32,667 nt of DNA, from NCBI GenBank assembly GCA_011176545.1, contig DUEN01000033.1, forward strand, positions 1 through 32,667. The letters are read 5' to 3'. This document shows, piece by piece, positions 17,463-25,130 of the stretch (within the stretch, counting starts at the first letter, position 1; every line of letters begins with the position of its first letter). Both the position numbers and the translations under genes were made by a program. The notes beneath the pieces were generated by a model that was given only the letters and a program-made list of their open reading frames with translations, was not told the origin of the DNA and did no database searches. Origin of the DNA: Caldilineae bacterium (GTDB lineage: Bacteria > Chloroflexota > Anaerolineae > DUEN01).

Positions 17463-17497
17463 GAAGCGGGCGGCGAGAAGGATACGCCGCCCGCTTC
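17463..17497. repeat. Intercistronic hairpin between binding protein and permease genes
   Basis: Perfect 13-bp GC-rich stem (17463-17475, GAAGCGGGCGGCG, and its complement at 17485-17497) with a 9-nt loop, about 24 nt past the binding-protein stop. No T-run follows. By analogy with the malE-malF gap of enteric bacteria it could protect the upstream message so that the binding protein outnumbers the membrane subunits. Confidence 0.7.
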
Positions 17498-17521
17498 AGC
17501 GATCGGATTCGGGTAGAAAGA

Positions 17522-18877
17522 TCAGACAGCGCCTTCCTCCGCCATGACCTTGCGGATCTCATCCGCGACCTGTTTGAAGGCGTCCGCTGGTTTGATGTTG
17601 CCCTGAAAGATGTCCACCCACAGGGCGCTGATGTTGCTGTTGAGCTCGGCGCGATATGGGCTCTGATACTGAGGAGGCACCGTGGGACCTAACTCTGCGA
17701 AGAGCTCGCCCAGGACTTGGCCGCCGAAGTATTCCTCTGGCTTACGCAATCTGGGATTGTCCATGGCCGGGATAAAGGGCGGGAAGAGATTCGTCATCTC
17801 ATAACGGCGGACATTGCCCTCGACCGAGAGCATGGAGTACTGCATGAAGTTCCAGGCTTCATCCACATACTTCGAATACTTGACGATGCAATTGCCTGTT
17901 CCGCCATGGCAGCTTGTGCGCAGCCCGCCTTTCTCAAAAGCAGGCAGAGGAATGGCCTTCCATTTGCCTGACAGCTCCGGCACGTTGTCCTTAAGGAAGC
18001 CAGCATACCAATCTGCCCCCATGACGGCCAGGTACTTTCCTTCCTTCAAGACGCCATACCAGGTGGTGCTGTATTTACTCCCATTGCCCTCAGGACCAGG
18101 ATCAGCGACGCCGTGCTTATCCCGCAACGCCAGGATCCACTCCATGGTCTCGATGGATAGCTCGGAATCCAACGTCACGTTGCCATCGGCATCGAACCAG
18201 TCAGCTCCACGACTGCGCAGCAGGACGTCATGCTCGGGGAAGAGCAGGAGCTTGACGTCATCGGTGACCAGGTCCTTGCCAACGCTGATGAAATCGTCCC
18301 AGGTCTCTATCTGGGAGACGTCGATGCCAGCCTCTTCAAAGATGTCCGCCCGGTAGTAGAGTACTACGGGACAGAGCGCGTGCTCCACGCCATATGTCTT
18401 GCCCTGATAGGTGTAGAGTGCTTCCCGCGAGGCGACCAGCTTTTCCATATACCCGCCCTCTTTGAGCCAGTCGGTGAGGTCCACCAGGCCGGGATCGCCA
18501 GTACCTCGCAGGAACCCGCCAAATCGCCCCTGCTCGATGTCCACCAAATCCGGCGCGCCCACACCGCCGGCCTGCAGAGCGATCTGGGCCTTGTCATGCA
18601 TGTCACTATAGGCGATCTCGGTGACGTTTAGCTCGAAGTTGGGGTTCTTCTCCTTCTTGTAGTCTTCAGCCATGGAGCGGAACCAGCGAGCGTGCGTGTT
18701 GACAAAGGTCCACAGCTCCAGCTTGATAGGCTGCTCCGGAGCTGGCTGTGGAGCCTCCGCTGGCTTTGCCGGAGCTGGCGCGGGAGCACACGCGGCCAGC
18801 AAGGTAGCGCCTGCCGTGAGGCCGGCCGCCCTCAAGAACTCACGACGACTCAACCTACGCACATGGAAACCGCCCAT
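17522..18877 (-). CDS. Sugar-type extracellular solute-binding protein (family 1), Tat lipoprotein
   Basis: 451 residues when started at ATG 18877, which has AGGAGGGGGG 4-13 nt upstream; upstream in-frame ATGs at 18910 and 18895 are less well placed. The start carries a Tat motif ([10 protein letters not shown]) and a lipobox LLAAC with C30 as the lipidated residue, followed by an Ala-Pro-Glu linker. The mature part is SBP_bac_1-like ('[19 protein letters not shown]', '[13 protein letters not shown]', '[12 protein letters not shown]', 'PLPAFEKGG'). It is the first gene of the importer operon and should capture the substrate outside the membrane. Confidence 0.93.
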   Translation of the reverse strand: MGGFHVRRLSRREFLRAAGLTAGATLLAACAPAPAPAKPAEAPQPAPEQPIKLELWTFVNTHARWFRSMAEDYKKEKNPNFELNVTEIAYSDMHDKAQIALQAGGVGAPDLVDIEQGRFGGFLRGTGDPGLVDLTDWLKEGGYMEKLVASREALYTYQGKTYGVEHALCPVVLYYRADIFEEAGIDVSQIETWDDFISVGKDLVTDDVKLLLFPEHDVLLRSRGADWFDADGNVTLDSELSIETMEWILALRDKHGVADPGPEGNGSKYSTTWYGVLKEGKYLAVMGADWYAGFLKDNVPELSGKWKAIPLPAFEKGGLRTSCHGGTGNCIVKYSKYVDEAWNFMQYSMLSVEGNVRRYEMTNLFPPFIPAMDNPRLRKPEEYFGGQVLGELFAELGPTVPPQYQSPYRAELNSNISALWVDIFQGNIKPADAFKQVADEIRKVMAEEGAV

Positions 18878-18971
18878 CGTCCCCCCTCCTTTCATTAGCA
18901 GGCCGCTCAAGAAGATCAGACAAACATCCCCAAGCCAGTCACGCTGATCCCCCTCGATTTATCCTGGCCGC

Positions 18972-19005
18972 GGGAGAGGGCTTGGGGGAGTTCCAGCCCT
19001 CTCCC
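18972..19005. repeat. 11-bp inverted repeat in the importer operon leader
   Basis: GGGAGAGGGCT (18972-18982) and AGCCCTCTCCC (18995-19005), perfect, with a 12-nt loop, flanked by GGCCGCGG-like sequence on both sides. It lies 95-128 nt before the binding protein start, inside the likely untranslated leader. Confidence 0.6.
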
Positions 19006-19099
19006 AGCAGGCCGCGGCACCTTATTTTCAAGACCGCCTCTGCTGCTATCAGATTCGGAGCGCACCTCCTCTCTTTTCTCAAAGCGCACAACTATGCGC

Positions 19100-19128
19100 C
19101 TTATATTTTCGCCGCCTCGTAGGGGCAA
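19100..19128 (-). promoter_or_regulatory. Candidate promoter for the sugar importer operon
   Basis: Minus strand: TTGCCC (19128-19123), 17 bp, TATAAG (19105-19100). This predicts an untranslated leader of about 215 nt holding the 18972-19005 hairpin. The -35 lies inside the palindrome at 19120-19145. Confidence 0.4.
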
Positions 19129-19145
19129 AGCATGCCTTGCCCCTA
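19120..19145. repeat. TAGGGGCAA/TTGCCCCTA palindrome
   Basis: Perfect 9-bp arms (19120-19128 and 19137-19145) around a GCATGC core. The ends resemble those of other intergenic palindromes in this window that begin GTAGGG. Confidence 0.6.
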
Positions 19146-19162
19146 GGTGGGATGATTCATCC

Positions 19163-19359
19163 CCTGAGAAGTTGTTATAGTATAATAGACCTGAGGCTAA
19201 TGATCTCAGGCGATTTCCCGCAACCGTGCTTATCGGGGTTACTCTGCATTCTCACTGAGAAGGACGCCCCTCCTGCATAGATGAGATCACCCTGAGTTTC
19301 GTAGTACTATATCATAGCAGATCGACGTCAGCCGGGGAACCTGAGAATGACACCCTGAG
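19163..19359 (+). promoter_or_regulatory. Cluster of CCTGAG boxes, possible operator array
   Basis: CCTGAG occurs at 19163, 19190, 19291, 19340 and 19354 and inverted at 19205-19210, six hits in 197 bp where about 0.1 would be expected by chance. The 19190 and 19205 copies form an inverted pair just downstream of TATAAT (19181-19186). Three copies share a wider context of the kind 'GATGA..TCA.CCCTGAG'. Confidence 0.4.
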
Positions 19360-19375
19360 GACATGTGGGGGACAT

Positions 19376-20650
19376 ATGGCGGACACCCGGAGCGACCCGA
19401 CGAGGGACGCTTTCATCCATGAGTTGCGGCGGGCGTTAAACCATCTTTACGATCCTACGGTGCTTCCTCGAAGCCCCCTAGCACGGCTCTGTGATGCGGA
19501 TCCGGGGGAGAATCCCGGCTCCACGTTACAACGCCTGCTGATCGACGCCATCGAGGCACTCAAGCCCGGAAACCAGGTCCCCCCCGACTCGAAGGCGTGG
19601 CGTGTGTATCATATCCTGTACTACCGTTATGTGGAGCAATTTACCCAGCGCGAAGTGGCCACGGACCTCGCCTTGAGCATTCGCCAACTGCGAAGGCAGG
19701 AAAAGGCCGCATTAGACGTGTTGGCGGATTATCTCTGGAATCGCTACGATTTGGAGCACAAAGCCCATCTCCTGCGCGCGGCACCCGATCAGGCCGAACA
19801 AGGCGAAGCCCCACCAGAGGCAGGTCCCGCCAGTTACTCACAGGAGCTGGAGTGGCTGAAGCGGTCCATTCCCAGCCAGCGCGTCCAGGTCAGGGAGGTC
19901 GTTCAGGCTATCTTGAAAACCGTGGCTCCGCTCGTACAGGAGTCCGAGGGCAGCGTCACATACGAGCTTCCGGATCATTTACCTCCACTGACGGCTCAAC
20001 CCACGGCAGTCCGCCAGGCCCTCTTAAGCGTGATTACAGGGCTGCTCCGATCCATCCCCAGGGCTCGGGTGAACATCACTGCCGAACACCATCTCCATGA
20101 GATATACATCTATATACGTGCCCAAGGTAGCCCAGACACCCTGACGACGCTCACCGAGAACGGCCGAGAGGGGCTGAATATGGCACAGCAGTTGGCCCAC
20201 CTCTGTGAGGGTGTCCTGGAGGTGCTGCCTGATTCAAGGGGCTTTACCGTGAAGCTGGCCTTTCCTGCCGCTGAACAAATTCCGGTGCTGGTGATCGATG
20301 ACAATGTGGACACACTGCGGCTGATCCAGCGCTATCTGGCCGGGACCCGCTATCGCTTCATCGGCACCCCTGATCCGGCGCAGGTACTGGAGCTTGCCCA
20401 GCAGACCTCTCCCCGCATCATCGTGTTGGACGTCATGCTGCCGGGGATTGACGGCTGGGAGCTCCTGGGGCGTCTTCGGGAGCACCCGAAGACGCGAGGG
20501 ATTCCCATCATCGTCTGCACCATCCTCCCCCAGGAAGCCCTGGCGCTTACTCTGGGAGCGGCGGAGTTCATTCGTAAACCGGTCCATCAGCAGGCACTGC
20601 TTTCAGCCCTGGATCGCCAATTGGGCCCGCGGTTGAAAGAATCGCGGTAA
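19376..20650 (+). CDS. Response regulator with HTH-like N-terminus and pseudo-HATPase middle domain
   Basis: 424 residues. The N-terminal third contains 'RYVEQFTQREVATDLALSIRQLRRQEKAAL' (about residues 84-113), which looks like a sigma region 4-type helix-turn-helix, so DNA binding is plausible. Residues 170-295 follow the layout of a histidine-kinase ATPase domain ('VREVVQAILKTVAPLV', then 'AVRQALLSVITGLL') but lack the N-box asparagine and the G-boxes, so it should not bind ATP normally. The C-terminus is a complete receiver with acidic pair D308-D309, phosphorylation site D352, T382 and K401. The gene is convergent with a hybrid kinase and overlaps its 3' end by 83 bp. The kinase is a likely but unproven partner. 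Confidence 0.85.
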   Translation: MADTRSDPTRDAFIHELRRALNHLYDPTVLPRSPLARLCDADPGENPGSTLQRLLIDAIEALKPGNQVPPDSKAWRVYHILYYRYVEQFTQREVATDLALSIRQLRRQEKAALDVLADYLWNRYDLEHKAHLLRAAPDQAEQGEAPPEAGPASYSQELEWLKRSIPSQRVQVREVVQAILKTVAPLVQESEGSVTYELPDHLPPLTAQPTAVRQALLSVITGLLRSIPRARVNITAEHHLHEIYIYIRAQGSPDTLTTLTENGREGLNMAQQLAHLCEGVLEVLPDSRGFTVKLAFPAAEQIPVLVIDDNVDTLRLIQRYLAGTRYRFIGTPDPAQVLELAQQTSPRIIVLDVMLPGIDGWELLGRLREHPKTRGIPIIVCTILPQEALALTLGAAEFIRKPVHQQALLSALDRQLGPRLKESR

Positions 20651-22823
20651 GCGCCTCGATACATGCCAGGAGGCGGGGGACGGACAGTCCTCCACCACGC
20701 ATGACGGCCAATGCGTTGCTCACGATGGGCTGCCCCGCCGGATCGCGTGCTGAGATCACGATCACAGGGATATCGCGTAGGGCAGGGTCCTGATTCTTGG
20801 CCGCCAACAGCCGAAATCCATCCATATTGGGCATGACCAGGTCCAGCAAGATCACATCAGGGCGCGTTCGCTGTAAGATGGTCATCGCCTCTTCCCCATC
20901 TCGAGCCCTCAGCACCCGATAATCCCGACCCAACGAAGTCAACATCCTTCGGAACAGCCGCAGCGCCTCAGGCTCATCGTCAACGATCAGGATCGTGTTA
21001 CCACTCAAGTGCACGCGATCCAGAGCGGCCGCGAGCTGCTCTCGCGATACGGGCTTCACCAGGTACTCCGAGACGCCCAGCGCGTCCGTGATCTCACACA
21101 TCTCCGGGACGGAACAAACGATTGCGGGTGTCCCGTACGGAAGCGATCCTGATCGCCCCAGGCGCTCCAGCGCGGCCTCCACCGACATATCATTAATCAG
21201 CAAGGCCTGCGCGGGCTCGTGGGATACCGCCTGCAGCGCCTCCTCCAGAGTGGTTACCGACACGATCTCCACATCGTCCAGATAGCGGGTGAGCAACCGC
21301 TGGAGCGAATCGCCGTTCTCCAGAACGACGAGACGAGGACACATCTTGGGCATCGGCGCCATCGAGCGAGGGGAGCGTTCCAGATACTCCCAATGGGGGG
21401 TAAGCCATCGTTCGAATCTGGCGACGGGGGGCGGGCCGGGCGAGATAGGAAGCCGGAAGTAGAAGGTCGTGCCGCGGCCCTTCGTACTCTCCACCCAGAT
21501 CCTGCCTTCATGCAACTCGATGAATCGCTTGCTGATGGCGAGGCCCAGGCCGCTGCCTCCGTAGCGACGACGGATCGAGCCGTCTATCTGTTGGAATGGC
21601 TGAAACAGCTTATGCATGTCCTCTTCAGAGATCCCTGGCCCCGTGTCGGCGACGCTCACAACGACATCTGCCTCCTCCTGCCAGGCACGCACGGTCACAC
21701 CACCCTGCTCTGTAAACCGGCCCGCGTTACTAAGGAGATTCAACACCACCTCGCGAATGCGGGTGCGATCGCAGAAGACGAGTGGTAGATCGGCCGCGAT
21801 GTTCATCTCCAGGTACAGTCCCTTGGACTCGAAAAGCGGGCGTACAGCCGTCACGGCGGCCTCTATGATCTCGCGTAAGGACACGTACTCCTTGGTCAAG
21901 GCCATCTGTCCTGTCTCGATCTGGCTGAGATCGAGCACATCATCGATGAGAGCCGATAGATGCTCAGCATTACGATGGATGACCGCGAGATCAGCTAGCA
22001 ACGCTGGAGGAATCTCACCTCCGTACGCCTCGGGCGAGTGAGCGATCATCTCGGTGAAGCCGATGATCATGTTTAACGGCGTGCGAAGCTCATGGCTCAC
22101 ATTGGTCACGAACTCTTCCTTCGCCCGACGGGCTTCCTCCGCCTCCTGACGCAATCCCTGCGCCAACGCGTTTAACCGCTGCAACTGCAGGTTGGCATGT
22201 GCCAGATCCTCCAGCGCCTGCTTCATCTGTGCCTGTCGGTTGCGAAGTTCCTCCTGTAGTCTCAGAGCCTGTAGGTAGTAATCCCATGACCAGCGGGCAG
22301 TATGACGCAGGCGTCGGTGTACGGTGAACATCAGCCCTAGAAGAATCCAGACTTCCATACTAAAGATACCGATGGTAGCCCGACTTACATCTGGACGGAC
22401 ATATCGCGGCCATAGGAGCAACATCATCGTCACCACAACAGCGACGCCTGCAGCAGCAGGGGAGCCCAGCAAAATGGCTGATAGCCCCACAGGGACGGCC
22501 ATTAACGCCAGAACTCCGGGCACCGGCAGCCAGGTATCGGCCAACCCGATGATCACGACCAACATCGCGATGATGAACCATGCGCCCGCCTGGGGTTTCC
22601 AGCGACATAGGAGGATGGCGCCTCCTACGATCGCATAGAGCGCCATCCCGAAGAGCTGGATATGGAAGCGGAGAGACAGATTATCGAGACTTTCACCGAT
22701 GCCCTGGATCACGAATCCTAACAACATGAGTACCACCATCACAGGATACGGCGAACACCACATCTCCGATTCGAAATCCTTGAAAGATGTGGAGGAGACT
22801 CGGCCTCCCGTTAGTCGATTCAT
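20568..22823 (-). CDS. Hybrid sensor histidine kinase with two receiver domains
   Basis: 751 residues. Residues about 25-170 form five or six membrane helices without a large outside loop, so it may sense from within the membrane. A coiled linker leads to the HisKA domain (phospho-acceptor H244 in 'NVSHELRTPL'), and the HATPase has 'NLLSNAGRFT', 'DTGPGISEEDMHKLFQPF' and 'GGSGLGLAISK'. The first receiver (about 496-602) keeps 'LLIND' and a lysine (K590) but has E-N in place of the acidic pair, so it may be inactive. The second (611-730) is complete, with D661. Residues 725-751 are encoded in the overlap with the convergent regulator gene. Confidence 0.92.
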   Translation of the reverse strand: MNRLTGGRVSSTSFKDFESEMWCSPYPVMVVLMLLGFVIQGIGESLDNLSLRFHIQLFGMALYAIVGGAILLCRWKPQAGAWFIIAMLVVIIGLADTWLPVPGVLALMAVPVGLSAILLGSPAAAGVAVVVTMMLLLWPRYVRPDVSRATIGIFSMEVWILLGLMFTVHRRLRHTARWSWDYYLQALRLQEELRNRQAQMKQALEDLAHANLQLQRLNALAQGLRQEAEEARRAKEEFVTNVSHELRTPLNMIIGFTEMIAHSPEAYGGEIPPALLADLAVIHRNAEHLSALIDDVLDLSQIETGQMALTKEYVSLREIIEAAVTAVRPLFESKGLYLEMNIAADLPLVFCDRTRIREVVLNLLSNAGRFTEQGGVTVRAWQEEADVVVSVADTGPGISEEDMHKLFQPFQQIDGSIRRRYGGSGLGLAISKRFIELHEGRIWVESTKGRGTTFYFRLPISPGPPPVARFERWLTPHWEYLERSPRSMAPMPKMCPRLVVLENGDSLQRLLTRYLDDVEIVSVTTLEEALQAVSHEPAQALLINDMSVEAALERLGRSGSLPYGTPAIVCSVPEMCEITDALGVSEYLVKPVSREQLAAALDRVHLSGNTILIVDDEPEALRLFRRMLTSLGRDYRVLRARDGEEAMTILQRTRPDVILLDLVMPNMDGFRLLAAKNQDPALRDIPVIVISARDPAGQPIVSNALAVMRGGGLSVPRLLACIEALTAILSTAGPIGDPGLKAVPADGPVYE

Positions 22824-22870
22824 TTATACGCCTCCCCAGGCAGCCTGCCTTCCAAACGTCTCTTTCCCAC

Positions 22871-22899
22871 ATTGTAGCCAACGCTTCAACTCCTGTCCA
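22871..22899 (-). promoter_or_regulatory. Promoter of the hybrid kinase gene
   Basis: Minus strand: TGGACA (22899-22894), 17 bp, TACAAT (22876-22871), each 5 of 6 matches. The start codon is 48 bp downstream. Confidence 0.6.
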
Positions 22900-22936
22900 C
22901 ACGTGTCCAATGGCTCCTCCAAGAGAGCATCATGTT

Positions 22937-22965
22937 TTGCCAATTCGGGGACTCTGGGGTAAGAT
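22937..22965 (+). promoter_or_regulatory. Promoter of the acyl-CoA synthetase gene
   Basis: TTGCCA (22937-22942), 17 bp, TAAGAT (22960-22965), giving a leader of about 46 nt. The -35 has the same TTGCCA sequence as that of the nnr promoter. Confidence 0.5.
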
Positions 22966-23017
22966 TCTCGTTGGCCTTTCATAAGGCACCATACTTACGA
23001 CGGAGCAGATCTATCCA

Positions 23018-25111
23018 ATGCTGGAGCCATTTGTCTCACCCAAAGCCATTGCCATCATCGGAGCCTCGAGCACCCCTGGTAAGTTGGGGTATGCCATCCT
23101 CCAGAATGTGCTCCAGTATGGCTTCCCCGGTGCGGTCTATCCGATCAATCCGAAGAGGAGTGAGGTCCTGGGGTTGAAAGCCTACCCCAGTGTGTTGGAC
23201 GTTCCGGGACCCGTTGACCTTGCTGTGATCGTGATCCCTAGCCAGTTCGTCGCAAAGGTGTTGGACGAGTGTGGGAGAAAGGGCATCCGGGGCGTCATCA
23301 TCATCTCCGCCGGGTTCCGGGAGATCGGCTCAGAGGGTTTGCAACGTGAGCGAGAGTTGATCCGCATCGCCCAGCAGTATGGCATGCGCATAATCGGCCC
23401 CAATTGCCTGGGCATCATCGACACGTTGGTCCCCCTGAACGCGTCCTTCGCGGCCACCATGCCCGACCAGGGAAGTATCGCCTTTATGTCCCAATCGGGG
23501 GCGCTCTGCACCTCGATTCTGGACATGGCCAAGCCCCAGGGGATCGGGTTCTCCCGCTTCGTTTCTCTGGGGAACAAAGCCGATCTCAACGAGATCGATT
23601 TCCTGGAGGCGTGGGCGGATGACCCGCATTCCTCCGTGATCACGGCCTACCTGGAGGGGATCACCGATGGGCCTCGATTTATGGAGGTCGCGCGCAGGGT
23701 GACCAAAAAGAAGCCCGTGATCACGATCAAGTCCGGCACTACCAGCGCTGGCTCGCGGGCGGTCTCCTCACACACGGGCACGTTGGCCGGGTCTGACCGG
23801 GCCTATGAAGCCGCCTTCAAGCAGACAGGCGTGATCCGCGCCCGCTCGGTGCAGGAGTTGTTCGATTTCGCCAGCGCCTTCGCCCGTCAGCCGATACCCG
23901 AGTCGGATCGAGTGGCCGTGGTGACGAACGCCGGTGGCCCGGGCATCATGTGCACCGACGCGCTGGAGCAGATGGGGCTGTGCCTGGCATCGCTGACCGA
24001 GGCGACACGCCAGAAGCTGAGCGAGCATCTGCCGGCCGCGGCCAGCGTGTTGAACCCCATCGACGTCCTGGGAGATGCCCTGGCCGATCGATACGAGCTG
24101 GCCGTGGAGGCCGCGGCTAATGACCCTAACGTCGGCGCGGTGATCGTGATCCTCACGCCTCAGTTCATGACGGAGATCGAGAAGACGGCCGAGGCCGTCG
24201 TACGCGTTTCCCAACGCTCGGATAAGCCGATCCTGGGATGCTTTATGGGGGAAGCCAACGTGGGGCCTGGGATCGAGATCTTAAACAAGGGGGGCGTCCC
24301 CAACTACCAGGTGCCTGAGCGAGCGGCCGCCGCCCTGGCGGCGATGTGGTCCTATCGCCAATGGCTGGAGCAACCTGAAGACGAGGTCCCGCGGTTCGAG
24401 GCGGACCGCGAGAGCGTGCGCCGGATCTTCGAGAAGGTGCGCTCCAGCGGGCGCGTGACTATGAGTGAGACGGAGGCGCGTGGCATCCTCCAGGCCTATG
24501 GGATCCCGATGCCTCGATCGGAGCTGGCCCGTTCCGCAGAGGAGGCGGTGGAAGCTGCCGAGCGCATCGGGTATCCGGTGGTGATGAAGATCGCCTCTCC
24601 TGATATCTTGCACAAAACGGACATCGGCGGCGTCAAGTTGAACTTGCTGAGCGCCTCGGATGTACGTGACGCTTTCGATTTGATCATGTATCGGGCGACG
24701 CGGTATATGCCCAACGCGGAGATCTGGGGCTGCCTCGTTCAGCAGCAGGTGGCGGGCGGTAGAGAGGTGATCTTGGGGATGAGCCGCGATCCGCAGTTCG
24801 GCCCGTTGCTCCTGTTTGGCCTGGGCGGTGTCTATGTGGAGGCGCTGAAGGACGTGACCTTCCGCGTGGCGCCTATTGGCCGCCGGGCCGCGCTGGAGAT
24901 GATGCAGGAGATCCGGGCATACACGCTGTTGCGAGGCGTGCGCGGGGAGAAGCCCGCCGACCTGGAGGCGGTCGCCGATATCATGTTGCGGCTGTCGCAA
25001 TTGGTGAGTGATTTCCCGGAGATCGTGGAACTGGATGTCAACCCCCTGAAGGTCTTTGACCAGGGCAGAGGGGCGTTGGCTCTCGACATACGACTGGTGC
25101 TGGCCGCGTAG
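23018..25111 (+). CDS. ADP-forming acyl-CoA synthetase (alpha-beta fusion)
   Basis: 697 residues. It interconverts acyl-CoA, ADP and phosphate with acid, CoA and ATP, so it can make ATP from acetyl-CoA in fermentation. The first part is the CoA-binding domain ('IAIIGASSTPGKLGYAIL', 'NPKRSEVLGLKAYPSV'), followed by a succinyl-CoA-ligase-like domain with the phosphohistidine H252 in 'SSHTGTLAGSD'. The C-terminal part (from about 470) is an ATP-grasp domain ('YPVVMKIASPDILHKTDIGGVKLNL', then 'VYVEALKDVTFRVAP'). The alpha-beta order is the usual one for fused bacterial and archaeal versions. The exact acid is not determined; acetate is most common. It is 19 bp upstream of the BioD/DRTGG gene. Confidence 0.92.
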   Translation: MLEPFVSPKAIAIIGASSTPGKLGYAILQNVLQYGFPGAVYPINPKRSEVLGLKAYPSVLDVPGPVDLAVIVIPSQFVAKVLDECGRKGIRGVIIISAGFREIGSEGLQRERELIRIAQQYGMRIIGPNCLGIIDTLVPLNASFAATMPDQGSIAFMSQSGALCTSILDMAKPQGIGFSRFVSLGNKADLNEIDFLEAWADDPHSSVITAYLEGITDGPRFMEVARRVTKKKPVITIKSGTTSAGSRAVSSHTGTLAGSDRAYEAAFKQTGVIRARSVQELFDFASAFARQPIPESDRVAVVTNAGGPGIMCTDALEQMGLCLASLTEATRQKLSEHLPAAASVLNPIDVLGDALADRYELAVEAAANDPNVGAVIVILTPQFMTEIEKTAEAVVRVSQRSDKPILGCFMGEANVGPGIEILNKGGVPNYQVPERAAAALAAMWSYRQWLEQPEDEVPRFEADRESVRRIFEKVRSSGRVTMSETEARGILQAYGIPMPRSELARSAEEAVEAAERIGYPVVMKIASPDILHKTDIGGVKLNLLSASDVRDAFDLIMYRATRYMPNAEIWGCLVQQQVAGGREVILGMSRDPQFGPLLLFGLGGVYVEALKDVTFRVAPIGRRAALEMMQEIRAYTLLRGVRGEKPADLEAVADIMLRLSQLVSDFPEIVELDVNPLKVFDQGRGALALDIRLVLAA

Positions 25112-25130
25112 CTGCAGGAGGATCTAGCCG

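Larger units (their letters stand above)
18878..19375. other. Divergent intergenic region with promoters and repeats
   Basis: 498 bp between the importer operon and the receiver-domain gene, without a supported gene. It contains the leader hairpin at 18972-19005, the importer promoter at 19100-19128, the palindrome at 19120-19145, a TATAAT at 19181-19186 facing the receiver gene (poor -35), and the CCTGAG boxes at 19163-19359. Confidence 0.6.

Noticed and set aside
19181..19186. TATAAT as the definite promoter of the receiver-domain gene
   Set aside because: The -10 is perfect but no acceptable -35 lies at 16-18 bp and the leader would be about 185 nt; recorded only as part of the intergenic region.
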